DNA of 64,000 nt from Paenibacillus sp. G2S3 (GCF_030123105.1 NZ_CP126095.1:1240001-1304000); one strand, 5' to 3'; positions 52,262 to 61,668 are shown, counted from the first letter of the stretch. Program-made: numbers and translations. The notes: generated by a model not told the origin, from the letters alone.

Positions 52262-53014
52262 TTGCTTAAATTACAAAACATAAGCAAGCATTACGATAAC
52301 AAGGTTGTTTTAGAGGATATTAGTCTAGACATCCAAGCAGGGGAAATTGTCTCCTTACTCGGCCCCAGCGGGAGTGGCAAAACCACCTTGCTAAACATCA
52401 TCTTGGGACTGGCAAAAATGGAGCAAGGGAAAATTATTTTTAACGATCAGGATTTGAGTAATGTACCAATGAAGAAACGTGGATTTAATATAGTGTTCCA
52501 AGATTATGCATTGTTCCCTAACTTAAATGCTTACGAGAATATCGTTTATGGTCTGAAAAATAAAAAAGGATTAACGTCGGAGCATGAGATTCAGGAGTAT
52601 ATCGAGTTTCTGGAATTAAAGCCGCATTTATCGAAGAAGATCGGCGCTCTATCGGGGGGGCAGAAGCAAAGGGTGGCTTTGGCAAGAACGCTCGTGATGA
52701 AGCCTAAATTATTACTGCTCGATGAACCTCTAAGCGCTCTGGATGGAATCATCAAAGAATCTATTAAAGCCCGGATTAAATCCATCGCCAGAGAATATAA
52801 GCTTACGACGATTATCGTCACCCATGACCCTGAAGAGGCGTTAACCCTGTCGGATAAAATCCTCATTATCAATCAAGGTCATATTGCCCAATTCGGAACG
52901 CCGCAAGAGATCATTCATCATCCTAGTAATGATTTTGTGAAAGAATTTATTCTGGGGCAACTGCAAGTGAAACGTGAAAATATCTATAACCTGTTCGGTG
53001 AACATTATGCCTAA
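52262..53014 (+). CDS. ABC transporter ATPase, 2-aminoethylphosphonate-type (PhnT-like)
   Basis: This ATPase of about 250 residues has Walker A GPSGSGKT (residues about 35-42), the signature LSGGQKQRVALARTL, Walker B LLLLDEPLSALD and switch His in VTHDPEEA. It is a POTRA/spermidine-like importer ATPase without a long regulatory C-terminus. I chose TTG at 52262, 7 bases after AGGAGGT; GTG at 52253 lies inside that site. It overlaps the permease gene. Context (PhnW, PhnX) suggests import of aminoethylphosphonates. Confidence 0.88.
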   Translation: MLKLQNISKHYDNKVVLEDISLDIQAGEIVSLLGPSGSGKTTLLNIILGLAKMEQGKIIFNDQDLSNVPMKKRGFNIVFQDYALFPNLNAYENIVYGLKNKKGLTSEHEIQEYIEFLELKPHLSKKIGALSGGQKQRVALARTLVMKPKLLLLDEPLSALDGIIKESIKARIKSIAREYKLTTIIVTHDPEEALTLSDKILIINQGHIAQFGTPQEIIHHPSNDFVKEFILGQLQVKRENIYNLFGEHYA

Positions 53015-54626
53015 AGCTAAACCGGAAATGCGGATCATTTTTATCCCAATCGTATTGTTATTTATTGTTTTCCTGATCTTGCCGCTGGCAGTTTTATTTA
53101 TCCGCTCGTTTGAGACGGGCCAAGGTTATTCGGTATCCAATTATCTCACCATTCTGGCAGATCAAGAGATTCGAGAATCCATCGGAAATAGTATGAAGGT
53201 CTCCGGTGTTACGGCACTCATCACGACGGTTCTAGCCTTTATCCTAGCCTATTCTATCCATTGTACAAGAATCTATCGCCCGTTAAAAAGCATCATTAGA
53301 ACTGGAATCCTGATCCCCATGCTGCTGCCTACGATTACTTATGGGTTTGCAATTATGTACTCTTTTGGCAATCAGGGACTGATTACTAAAATCTTCGGAC
53401 GGAATTTATTCGAGATTTACGGATTTAATGGACTGTTGATAGGCTATGTGATCTATACCTTACCTTCGGCTTTCCTACTGATTCATAATTCGTTCAAGTA
53501 CATTGATAAAAAGTTCATCGTCGTATCCAAGCTTATGGGAGATGGGACGCTGCGAAGCTTCATGAACACGATCGTTCGGCCATTATGGGGTACTTTGGGA
53601 GGGGCATTTGTTCTTTCTTTTATCCTAAGCTTCACGGATTTTGGGATCCCTGCATCGGTGGGGGGGACGTATAACGTGGTTGCTACTCAGCTGTATCAGG
53701 TCATGCTTGGGGCTATACCGGATTTCAACAATGGGGCAGTTATTGCTGTACTGATGTTAATACCGGCGGCATTCGGGGTTGTGCTGTTAACGTATCTTGA
53801 AAAGTTCAATTTCCATTATGACAAGGTGACTGAAATCGAGATGATCCGGAATAAAGGCAGAGATTCGGTTCTTGGACTGATCTCATCCGTAATTCTAATT
53901 GGGCTACTGGCTGTGTTTGCAGTCATGTTCGTTGCACCACTGATGATTGGCTATCCTTATGATCTAACGTTTACGTTTAAGCATTTTGTGGATGTTTTTC
54001 AATCCAGCGATTTAATCAATGTATATAAAAACTCCTTGCTCGTAGCAGGGCTGACAGCAATCGTAGGTACGATCGTGGCTTATGCTGCGGCTATCATCAA
54101 TGTGCGAACGCCCGTAAAAGGGAAAGCGACTTTCGACATTCTATCGATGGTGACGAACACGGTACCGGGTATGGTCCTTGGTCTGTCGTATCTACTTCTG
54201 TTCAATAACAGCAGTCTCAAAGGAACCTTTACGATTCTTGTGCTCTGCACCCTTGTCCATTACTTTACGACTCCTTATTTGATGGCAAAGAACTCTCTGG
54301 CGAAAATGAATCCATCGTGGGAAACCACTGCTGAGTTATTAGGTGACAGCTGGCTGCAGACGATCCGCCGGGTCATTCTACCGAACTCTGCATCCACGGT
54401 GATCGAGATGGTCAGCTACTATTTTATCAATGCGATGGTGACTATTAGCGGAATTATCTTTCTAGTGACTGCCCAAACCTCGGTAGTTGCGAGCAAAATA
54501 AAAGAGCTGCAGCATTTCGCCAAATTTAATGAGGTGTTTGTCCTATCCATCCTGATCTTTTGCACCAACCTTATCATTAAGCTCCTAGGTGACTATCTCC
54601 AGAAACGGCAATCAAACTCTCGTTAG
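53007..54626 (+). CDS. ABC transporter permease with two fused permease domains (PhnU/V-like)
   Basis: The protein of about 539 residues contains two binding-protein-dependent permease modules in one chain, with about 12 membrane spans. The EAA-like loops are SKLMGDGTLRSFMNTIVRPLWG in the first half and AELLGDSWLQTIRRVILP in the second. This layout occurs in Fe3+/phosphonate-type (FbpB/PhnU2) permeases. The start ATG at 53007 overlaps the ATPase stop by 8 bp. It would form the whole channel with the upstream ATPase and the downstream binding protein. Confidence 0.9.
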   Translation: MPKAKPEMRIIFIPIVLLFIVFLILPLAVLFIRSFETGQGYSVSNYLTILADQEIRESIGNSMKVSGVTALITTVLAFILAYSIHCTRIYRPLKSIIRTGILIPMLLPTITYGFAIMYSFGNQGLITKIFGRNLFEIYGFNGLLIGYVIYTLPSAFLLIHNSFKYIDKKFIVVSKLMGDGTLRSFMNTIVRPLWGTLGGAFVLSFILSFTDFGIPASVGGTYNVVATQLYQVMLGAIPDFNNGAVIAVLMLIPAAFGVVLLTYLEKFNFHYDKVTEIEMIRNKGRDSVLGLISSVILIGLLAVFAVMFVAPLMIGYPYDLTFTFKHFVDVFQSSDLINVYKNSLLVAGLTAIVGTIVAYAAAIINVRTPVKGKATFDILSMVTNTVPGMVLGLSYLLLFNNSSLKGTFTILVLCTLVHYFTTPYLMAKNSLAKMNPSWETTAELLGDSWLQTIRRVILPNSASTVIEMVSYYFINAMVTISGIIFLVTAQTSVVASKIKELQHFAKFNEVFVLSILIFCTNLIIKLLGDYLQKRQSNSR

Positions 54627-54673
54627 TTAACGATTTTATATATAAAAAAACTAGTTAAAGTGAGGGAGAAATT

Positions 54674-55675
54674 ATGTCTAAGAGAATTAAGGGATTCAAA
54701 GGAATTATGTTGTCTATCGTGGCTTTGAGTTTGGTGTTTACATTAGCAGGTTGCGGAAATAAAGCATCGGGTGATGCGAGTAAAGTAGTGATTTTGACCA
54801 ATGCAGATGAAGAAGCTGTAGCCTCTATGGAGACTGCGCTAAAAGGTGCGGGGTACGAAGGGCAATATATCTTTCAATCCTTAGGCACTTCTGAGCTGGG
54901 TGGAAAGCTGATGGCAGAGGGAGACAAAATTGAGGCTAACCTGATCACGATGAGCTCTTATTTTGTAGAAAGTGCGCAAGAGAAACACGACATGTTTAAA
55001 GACCTATCATTTACGACTAATGCACTAGATTCCTATCCAGCGTACTATACGCCGATTTTGGCGAATACCGGTGCTATTTTTGTAAACACAGCGGTGCTTA
55101 AAGATAAAGGCTTGGCGATGCCAACGTCCATTAAGGATTTAACAAAACCAGAATTTAAAGGCTTGGTATCTGTTCCGAACATTATGGACTCCTCGACAGG
55201 CTGGTTGTTAGTTCAGGCGATTATATCGCAATACGGGGAAGAAGAAGGCAAAACGGTTCTGCATGATTTGGTTGCTAATGTAGGTCCACATCTGGAAAGC
55301 TCCGGTTCCGGTCCGATTAAAAAGGTAAAAGCAGGAGAAGTAGCTGCAGGCTTTGGACTTCGTCATCAGGCAGTACTAGCTAAAGAAGAAGGCGCACCGA
55401 TTGACTATGTAGATCCAACGGAAGGTAACTTCTCGCTTACAGAATCCGTTGCCGTAGTGAAAAAAGACGATGCGACTACAGAGCTGGCTATGAAAATGGC
55501 AGAAACGATTATTAAAGATGCTAGAAAAGATTTAATTACAAATTACCCAGTAGCTCTTTATAAAGATGAAACAGTTAGTGATATCCATAAACCTGCACAC
55601 AGTATGAAATTTGTTAAGCCGTTGACTGTGGAATTGCTGGAGCAACATCAACAATTCTTTAAAGAAAATAAATAA
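54674..55675 (+). CDS. ABC transporter substrate-binding lipoprotein (PhnS-like)
   Basis: The 333-residue protein has a lipoprotein signal (MLSIVALSLVFTLAGC, Cys27) and a type 2 periplasmic-binding fold resembling Fe3+/AEP-binding proteins (KVVILTNADEEAVASMETAL, NTGAIFVNTAVL, VPNIMDSSTGWLLVQAI). Its position next to phnW and phnX makes 2-aminoethylphosphonate or a close relative the probable ligand. The ATG at 54674 follows AGGGAG. Confidence 0.88.
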   Translation: MSKRIKGFKGIMLSIVALSLVFTLAGCGNKASGDASKVVILTNADEEAVASMETALKGAGYEGQYIFQSLGTSELGGKLMAEGDKIEANLITMSSYFVESAQEKHDMFKDLSFTTNALDSYPAYYTPILANTGAIFVNTAVLKDKGLAMPTSIKDLTKPEFKGLVSVPNIMDSSTGWLLVQAIISQYGEEEGKTVLHDLVANVGPHLESSGSGPIKKVKAGEVAAGFGLRHQAVLAKEEGAPIDYVDPTEGNFSLTESVAVVKKDDATTELAMKMAETIIKDARKDLITNYPVALYKDETVSDIHKPAHSMKFVKPLTVELLEQHQQFFKENK

Positions 55676-55697
55676 GATTAGAAGGAGTGTTAGGGCC

Positions 55698-56792
55698 ATG
55701 AACAACTATAAATTGCTGACACCCGGTCCATTGACAACTACTAACACGGTCAAAGAGCAAATGCTCTTTGACCGTTGTACTTGGGACCAGGACTATAAGA
55801 ACACTACACAACAAATCAGATCCAGACTTCTGGATTTGGCAAGGGCAACGAACGAGGAATATACGGCAGTTCTCATGCAGGGTAGTGGTACGTTTGCAGT
55901 GGAATCTGTGCTGACTACGGCGATCTCAGCGGATGATAAGCTTTTGATTATTACAAACGGTGCCTACGGAGAACGTATTGTGCAAATGGCGCAATATATC
56001 GGACTCCATTATCGTGTGTATAGTGCCCTATATAATGAATTCCCCCAAGAGGCAGAGCTTAGAGGGATTCTTAAAGAGGACCCAGCCATTACGCACATTG
56101 CGATGGTGCATTGCGAGACGACGACAGGGATTCTTAACCCGCTTGAGATGATCTCACAACTGGCAAAAGCCTACGATAAAACATTAATTATCGACGCGAT
56201 GAGCAGCTTCGGTGGAATAGAGATTGATGTACCTGGGCTTGAAATTGACTATTTAATCAGCAGCGCCAATAAATGTATTCAGGGTGTTCCGGGGTTTGGG
56301 TTTGTCATTGCAAAGCTGGATAAGCTGCTCACATGTAAAGGGAATGCACGTAGTCTATCACTTGATCTATACGATCAATGGAAGGCGATGGACGCGGATG
56401 GGAAATGGCGCTATACGTCTCCGACCCATGTAGTGGCTGCATTTTCGAAGGCGATTGAAGAACTGATCGAAGAAGGCGGCATTCCTGCAAGGGCAGCAAG
56501 ATACCAGAATAATAACCGCGTACTGAGAGAGAGACTTGCGAGAATAGGAATAGAGGCGTATATCTCAGACGATAAGCAATCTCCTATAATAACCACCTTT
56601 CTTTTTCCGAACGAGACGTTTAGCTTTGAAGATTTCTATGAATATGTGAAAGAAAAGGGCTACGTCCTCTATCCAGGCAAATTAACGGAGCACGACACCT
56701 TCCGGATTGGGAATATTGGTGAAATTTACGAAGAAGATATTCAGAGCTTATGTAATATTATCGAAGCATACATGGGAGGAATGACACAATGA
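55698..56792 (+). CDS. phnW: 2-aminoethylphosphonate:pyruvate aminotransferase PhnW
   Basis: This 364-residue PLP enzyme converts 2-aminoethylphosphonate and pyruvate to phosphonoacetaldehyde and alanine. Recognisable blocks are KLLTPGPLTTTNTVKEQML at the start, VLMQGSGTFAVESV, HCETTTGILNPLE, VDAMSSFGG-like IDAMSSFGGIEID, and SANKCIQGVPGFGF, which holds the PLP lysine (about residue 195). Length is normal for the family. GAAGGAGTG precedes the ATG. It overlaps phnX by four bases (ATGA), so the two are coupled. Confidence 0.95.
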   Translation: MNNYKLLTPGPLTTTNTVKEQMLFDRCTWDQDYKNTTQQIRSRLLDLARATNEEYTAVLMQGSGTFAVESVLTTAISADDKLLIITNGAYGERIVQMAQYIGLHYRVYSALYNEFPQEAELRGILKEDPAITHIAMVHCETTTGILNPLEMISQLAKAYDKTLIIDAMSSFGGIEIDVPGLEIDYLISSANKCIQGVPGFGFVIAKLDKLLTCKGNARSLSLDLYDQWKAMDADGKWRYTSPTHVVAAFSKAIEELIEEGGIPARAARYQNNNRVLRERLARIGIEAYISDDKQSPIITTFLFPNETFSFEDFYEYVKEKGYVLYPGKLTEHDTFRIGNIGEIYEEDIQSLCNIIEAYMGGMTQ

Positions 56793-57604
56793 ATCAAGTC
56801 GAAGGCGTAATTCTGGATTGGGCAGGAACAGCGGTTGATTTTGGCTGCTTTGCACCGGTGAATGTGTTCCTTGATATTTTCCGGGAAGCTGGGATTGAAG
56901 TTACGATGCAGCAAGCAAGAGCCCCTATGGGGATGCTGAAAATAGATCATATCCGCGCGATGTTATCCATGCCAAGAGTAGGTGCTTTGTGGGAAGAGAA
57001 ATTTGGCAGAGCTTTTACTGAACAGGATGTAGAGAACCTGTATGCTGAATTCGAACCGGCCCTGATGGCATCCTTATCCGAATATACCGATCCGATTCCG
57101 CAGGTCATTGAGACCGTCCAAGTGCTCAGAAGCCAGGGATTAAAGATTGGCTCGACCACTGGATATACCCAATCCATGATGGATGTTGTGATTCCAAATG
57201 CCGCTAGGAAGGGATACCAACCGGATTATGTAATCACGCCAGATGGGACGCATTCACTGGGAAGACCTTACCCTTATATGATTTATCATAATATGGAAGC
57301 TTTAAAGCTATCGGCAGCATGGAAGGTTGTTAAGGTAGGTGATACGATTTCAGACATTCAAGAAGGCGTTAATGCAGGCGTCTGGTCTGTAGGTGTAATT
57401 ATTGGAAGCTCTGAAATGGGCTTAAGCCAGGAGGAATTTAATGCACTTTCAGACGTGGAGAAGGAAACGGTGATCTCTGCGACACAGACCTCTTTTATAC
57501 AAAATGGCGCAGACTTTACGATTCAATCGATGAGTGAGCTGCCTCAGCTAATTGGGCGAATCAATGTCCTGATTTCTCAAGGAATCAGACCTTATGCGAG
57601 ATAA
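56789..57604 (+). CDS. phnX: Phosphonoacetaldehyde hydrolase PhnX (phosphonatase)
   Basis: The 271-residue HAD-superfamily enzyme splits phosphonoacetaldehyde into acetaldehyde and phosphate. The nucleophile Asp10 is in VILDWAGTAVDFG; Lys51 in PMGMLKIDHIRAML forms the Schiff base that defines this family; GSTTGYTQSMM and VKVGDTISDIQEGVNAG are the other HAD motifs. All key residues are present. Its start overlaps phnW and its end overlaps the next gene by 11 bp. Confidence 0.95.
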   Translation: MNQVEGVILDWAGTAVDFGCFAPVNVFLDIFREAGIEVTMQQARAPMGMLKIDHIRAMLSMPRVGALWEEKFGRAFTEQDVENLYAEFEPALMASLSEYTDPIPQVIETVQVLRSQGLKIGSTTGYTQSMMDVVIPNAARKGYQPDYVITPDGTHSLGRPYPYMIYHNMEALKLSAAWKVVKVGDTISDIQEGVNAGVWSVGVIIGSSEMGLSQEEFNALSDVEKETVISATQTSFIQNGADFTIQSMSELPQLIGRINVLISQGIRPYAR

Positions 57605-58949
57605 TTATGAGCTGAAAAGGGAAGGCGACATCAACTTTAGCCCCTTGCGGACAGAGTGGATGACCCAGCTTAGCGCTGTGAGTATGGAGCGGATCGAAGC
57701 GGATGAGCGTGCATATATGCGACAATCCATGTCAACGCCGTGCTTGAACAGCATCGTAGATGCTGAGGGATGTTATATCACAGATGTGAATGGACGCAAA
57801 TATCTTGATTTTCATGGAAATAGCATTCATCAGATTGGTTATAAGAATCCTTACGTAACTGAAGCTTTAAAAAAACAGCTCGACGAGCTACCGTTTATTC
57901 CAAGAAGATTTACAGCAGATATTGCGGTGAAAGCTGCAGAAGCTTTAATCAACAAAACGACTTCAAAGGACTATAAAGTACTTTTCACTCCATCCGGGAG
58001 TGCAGCTGTAGGTCTTGCCCTTAAGATTGCTCGCAAATGGACGGGAAAACATAAGGTCATCTCCATGTGGGAGTCTTTTCATGGCGCGGGACTGGACACG
58101 ATCGCTGTAGGTGGGGAGTATGTGTTTAAAAAGGATATGGGCCCGCAAATGCCAGGGATGCTGAAAGCCATTCCCTTTAACGGATACCGCAACCTGCTGG
58201 GAAGTCATTCCCATGAAGCAGTGGCTACCTTCTGCCTCGACTATCTGGAATATATGATTCAGCATGAGGGAGAGATCGGGGCGATCTTACTGGAGCCTAT
58301 TCGGGCGACGGATACGCATATCCCGCCTATCTCTTATTTCACAAGATTAAGAAAAATATGTGATGAATATGGGATTCTGCTGATTTTTGATGAGATTCCA
58401 ACAGCGCTTATGCGAAGCGGAAGGTTCTACGTCCATCAGAATTTTGAGATCGAACCGGACATCCTTGTGCTGGGTAAAGGGTTAGGTGGAGGGGTGATCC
58501 CGCAAGCGGCGGTGCTTACCAGAACGCAATATGATTGTGTAGGGGATATATCTTTGGGTCACTATACCCATGAGAAACCGGCGTTAGGAAGTGCGGCGAT
58601 CTGTGCCACCATCGATTATATCGATGACTTAAATCTGCAGGAACAATGTATCGGCCGGTCTGAATTTGTAAGAGGAAAGCTTGAGGCTCTGTCGGCTAAA
58701 CATGCTTGCATAGGAGATATTCGAATCGCTGGATTACTGATCTCCATTGAACTTGTGAATTCCAGAGACACCAAAGAGAAGAATGAGGAATTAGCTGAGC
58801 GAGTCCTATATTATTGCTTGGAGAAGGGTCTTTCTTTTAAATTGGCTGGAGGGAACTGCATCACTTGGCATCCCCCGCTTATTGTATCTGAAGAGCAATT
58901 AACATTTGCAGTTAACCTTCTGGATGAGGGATTGAGTAAATTTAGTTGA
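57594..58949 (+). CDS. pbfA: PbfA-like (R)-1-hydroxy-2-aminoethylphosphonate ammonia-lyase
   Basis: This 451-residue PLP protein has the class III aminotransferase fold: VNGRKYLDFHGNSIHQIGYKNP, FTPSGSAAVGLALKIARKWTGKHKVISMWESFHG, GAILLEPIRATDTHIPP, LLIFDEIPTALMRSG and the PLP-lysine region ILVLGKGLGGGVIPQAAVL. Class III members directly after phnWX include PbfA, an ammonia-lyase that turns hydroxylated aminoethylphosphonate into phosphonoacetaldehyde, the substrate of PhnX. Overlap with phnX supports that role. An ordinary aminotransferase remains possible. Confidence 0.82.
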   Translation: MRDNYELKREGDINFSPLRTEWMTQLSAVSMERIEADERAYMRQSMSTPCLNSIVDAEGCYITDVNGRKYLDFHGNSIHQIGYKNPYVTEALKKQLDELPFIPRRFTADIAVKAAEALINKTTSKDYKVLFTPSGSAAVGLALKIARKWTGKHKVISMWESFHGAGLDTIAVGGEYVFKKDMGPQMPGMLKAIPFNGYRNLLGSHSHEAVATFCLDYLEYMIQHEGEIGAILLEPIRATDTHIPPISYFTRLRKICDEYGILLIFDEIPTALMRSGRFYVHQNFEIEPDILVLGKGLGGGVIPQAAVLTRTQYDCVGDISLGHYTHEKPALGSAAICATIDYIDDLNLQEQCIGRSEFVRGKLEALSAKHACIGDIRIAGLLISIELVNSRDTKEKNEELAERVLYYCLEKGLSFKLAGGNCITWHPPLIVSEEQLTFAVNLLDEGLSKFS

Positions 58950-58970
58950 GAGATAAGTAAGCTTCAAAAC

Positions 58971-59014
58971 AGGTTTCTTCCGCTCCGTACATGGGGTTGA
59001 AGGAACCTTTTTTG
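58971..59014 (+). terminator. Terminator of the phosphonate operon
   Basis: AGGTTTCTTC (58971-58980) pairs with GAAGGAACCT (58999-59008) with one G-U pair, followed by T residues. Confidence 0.75.
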
Positions 59015-59100
59015 TCGTTTAAGGAGTGAAGGACCTGCTCTTTTTGGGTAAGTTTAGAGTAACAGTTGAAATAATGGCTTATTACTAGGAGGAGATAGAC

Positions 59101-59433
59101 GTGGGAAATCCATTGAAGGAATTAAAGAATAGTGTGAACGGTCTGAAGCAGTCCCTTGACGGAGTTAAACAATCGGTAGAGGGATTGAAGGAACCAATAG
59201 ATGAGATGAAGGGGAATATCCAGATCACGTTGGAGCAGGCGAAGGATAGATCAGCAGAATTCAAATCGGAGATCAATCGTATGAAGGAATGTGTAGAGGA
59301 AACTAAGCTGGTTGTAAATGAGGCGAAGCAAACGGTAATGGAGGCGGGCGAAGTGCTATACACCCAGAAACGCTATAAAAGATTGTTGAACCGAAACCGA
59401 AAAACGAAGCCTGCAAAGGCAGGCAGTCGTTAA
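59101..59433 (+). CDS. Small coiled-coil protein of unknown function
   Basis: The 110-residue protein is almost one long heptad-repeat helix: LKELKNSVNGLKQSLDGVKQSVEGLKEPIDEMK and later INRMKECVEETKLVVNEAKQTVMEAGEVL. Leu/Val/Ile recur every three or four residues. The C-terminus is strongly basic (RYKRLLNRNRKTKPAKAGSR). It resembles YtxH/DUF948-type envelope-associated proteins but lacks a clear membrane span. The start is GTG at 59101 after AGGAGGAGA. I cannot assign a function. Confidence 0.7.
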   Translation: MGNPLKELKNSVNGLKQSLDGVKQSVEGLKEPIDEMKGNIQITLEQAKDRSAEFKSEINRMKECVEETKLVVNEAKQTVMEAGEVLYTQKRYKRLLNRNRKTKPAKAGSR

Positions 59434-59499
59434 CTATATAAAATGAACTGTAGGAGCGATAGCGCCCGCCTTTGTCGTAGTGACGACCCATACCTAGAA

Positions 59500-60666
59500 T
59501 TAAAAATTATACGAATGGGCTGGAGCAGCATTTAAAAAGATTCGCAACAGCTCGTCCACCGCAGTGTCTAGACGGGAATGATTGTCGGCTGCAAGCCAAT
59601 CCTCTTGCACGATGATGTAGCTGCAGGAGCTGCTTTTTAAATAGCTGTATATAATTTGTGCTTCGTCAATTTCATGGCGAGTAATTGCTGCCGGGGCCTG
59701 GTTAAGTTCACCGCAGAAAGCGTCCATAATCGCTGATGTTATAACGGATTGCAAGTAGGTAATATCGGGTTGAGCGTATTCGAGCTTAGTATGCGTCAGG
59801 ATGCGATTGCCTTTGAGCAATATGAGTTTAAGTGTCTGTTCATCCATGGCCTCAAGGATAGCAATATTCTGATTCTCTGCGGCGAATTCGATAACCTTCT
59901 CTTTGTGATTCAGGAAGCTGATGGCTCCGATATAATCCCTGTATTTGGCGGCGGTTTCGAAGTCAAATTGCTCTGCTGCTTTAGTCATCTGTTGCTCCAT
60001 CTCCACAAGGAGGCTGGAATCCGTTCCATTTAGTAGGGCTATGACTTTATCAATGATTGTATTATATTGAACAGCGGCTTCGCCGCCTGCACACATCCCT
60101 ATGCATAAGCCAAGCGAATGGTTCAGGCATAAAGAATTTTTGAAGCTAGGATTGCTGCAAAGGATTTTTGAGCTTTCCTTGATGCCTTGCACGGCTCTTT
60201 CCACGGTACTTCTACTCGTGTAGGGCCCCCAAATCAGGTTCCCTTTCTGGACATCAGGATCATAGGTTATCTCTAACGAACGTATCTTGTCGTCTGCTCC
60301 TATTACGATATACGTATAGGCCTGTGGATTTTTCATTTTTCTATTGTACATGGGCTTTATTTCTTTAATTAATTTGCACTCTAGCATAAAAGCTTCGAAT
60401 TCGGTATCTGTAAGGATAATATCCAAATCTTTAATATGCCGAACGAGCTGTTTTACCTTTGGGGAATGAGACTTCGAGTTTTGAAAATACGATTTCACTC
60501 TCCGTTTCAACTGCTTCGCCTTACCTACATATATAATATGGCCGAGGCCATCCTTCATGAGATACACGCCGGGAGTCAGGGGAAGGCTCTTTAGTTTCTC
60601 TGATAAATCGATAGTAACCCCTCCGTCATTCAAGATCTGATTAATAGTTTTAGTATAAGCTTGCAA
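59500..60666 (-). CDS. Short UvrC-like GIY-YIG protein
   Basis: This 388-residue protein has an N-terminal GIY-YIG nuclease domain (TPGVYLMKDGLGHIIYVGKAKQLKRRVKSYF) and a UVR helix pair (VEMEQQMTKAAEQFDFETAAKYRDYI), but ends before the C-terminal RNase H-like and (HhH)2 parts of UvrC, which is about 600 residues. It is probably a stand-alone repair or degradation nuclease like Cho, not a truncated UvrC. The frame opens at TTG 60666, but a GGAGGGG site 7 bases before an ATC at 60612 would give MDLSEKLKSLP, a better match to the family N-terminus. Start uncertain. Confidence 0.8.
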   Translation of the reverse strand: MQAYTKTINQILNDGGVTIDLSEKLKSLPLTPGVYLMKDGLGHIIYVGKAKQLKRRVKSYFQNSKSHSPKVKQLVRHIKDLDIILTDTEFEAFMLECKLIKEIKPMYNRKMKNPQAYTYIVIGADDKIRSLEITYDPDVQKGNLIWGPYTSRSTVERAVQGIKESSKILCSNPSFKNSLCLNHSLGLCIGMCAGGEAAVQYNTIIDKVIALLNGTDSSLLVEMEQQMTKAAEQFDFETAAKYRDYIGAISFLNHKEKVIEFAAENQNIAILEAMDEQTLKLILLKGNRILTHTKLEYAQPDITYLQSVITSAIMDAFCGELNQAPAAITRHEIDEAQIIYSYLKSSSCSYIIVQEDWLAADNHSRLDTAVDELLRIFLNAAPAHSYNF

Positions 60667-60723
60667 CCTTCATTTGTTCAAATCAGTCTAATAAGAAATG
60701 ATCGAATAGTGAGGAGGGAACTT

Positions 60724-61548
60724 ATGCGTAGAGCGAGTAATATTGGAGGGATGCTTCTGATAACGAGCATGTTATTGCTTACAGCCTGTAGTAATGGAAC
60801 GCCTGAAAAAGGTGTAGATCCGAAGCAGACGCAAGAGCAGTCTCAAACGGAACAATCATTGACCTCAGCGGAACCCACACAGACGACACAAGAACCAACC
60901 GAAACAGAGCAGTCACAGAAGACACAGGAACCCTCGAGTACCGATCAGGAGCAGGAGAAGCAGGAACCATCGAGTACCGATCAGGAGCAGGAGAAGCAGG
61001 AACCATCGAGTACCGATCAACCTCAGGATAAGGAAGGACTTCCGCCATCGGTAACGGAAGCAGCATCTACGGTGATGAATGTGCTTCGGAACAAGGATAT
61101 GAACCAACTAGCTGCATGAGTCCATTCGGAGAAAGGACTTCGGTTCTCTCCCTATGCACACGTGGATACGAAGAATGATCTTGTGTTCAGCAAGGATGAA
61201 GTGGAAGGATTAATGAAAGACTCCACCAAAAGAGTCTGGCGAACATTTGCTGGCTCGGGTGATTTAATCGAGCTGACCTTCGCAGATTACTACAAGCGGT
61301 TTATTTATGATGCGGACTTCATTCAGACGGCCGAGATTGCTGTGAACAAGGGGCTTGGTCAAGGCACAATGATTAATAACTTAAACGAAGTGTATCCAAA
61401 GGAGAAATATGATTTCGTTGAATATCATATTGAAGGTATCGATCCTTCTGTGGAAGGGATGGACTGGCGCAGTCTGCGTCTAGTCTTTGAGAAGATTGGA
61501 GAGGATCATGCACTAGTAGGTATTATTCATGATCAATGGACGCCTTGA
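60724..61548 (+). pseudogene. Lipoprotein gene interrupted by one in-frame TGA
   Basis: The gene starts with ATG at 60724 after AGGAGGG. It encodes a lipoprotein signal (LLITSMLLLTAC), a Gln/Thr/Ser/Glu-rich linker with 12-residue repeats, and the start of a folded domain (VTEAASTVMNVLRNKDMNQLAA). A TGA at 61117-61119 interrupts it; the same frame continues without further stops to 61548 as VHSEKGLRFSPYAHVDTK...YHIEGIDPS. A tryptophan TGG-to-TGA change would explain it. The C-terminal part is a complete open frame, so the break is recent, or the stop is read through. Confidence 0.82.
60928..61020 (+). repeat. 36-bp tandem repeat inside the lipoprotein gene
   Basis: Two full units (60928-60963 and 60964-60999) and a partial third encode the repeat EPSSTDQEQEKQ, keeping frame. 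Likely to vary in copy number between strains. Confidence 0.85.
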
Positions 61549-61668
61549 GAAGTAGAGGTTTTTTTATTAGTCCTATCCGCTATTCACAACATCCACTGCG
61601 TCTTCTGCATTCACCAAATCTACCGCATCAGTAGCATTCACCAATCTACCACATCCGCAGAGGCTTAA

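Noticed and set aside
61117..61119. Selenocysteine explanation for the in-frame TGA
   Set aside because: No SECIS-like hairpin was evident right after the TGA and the context suggests Trp or Tyr; no selenium genes are in the window.
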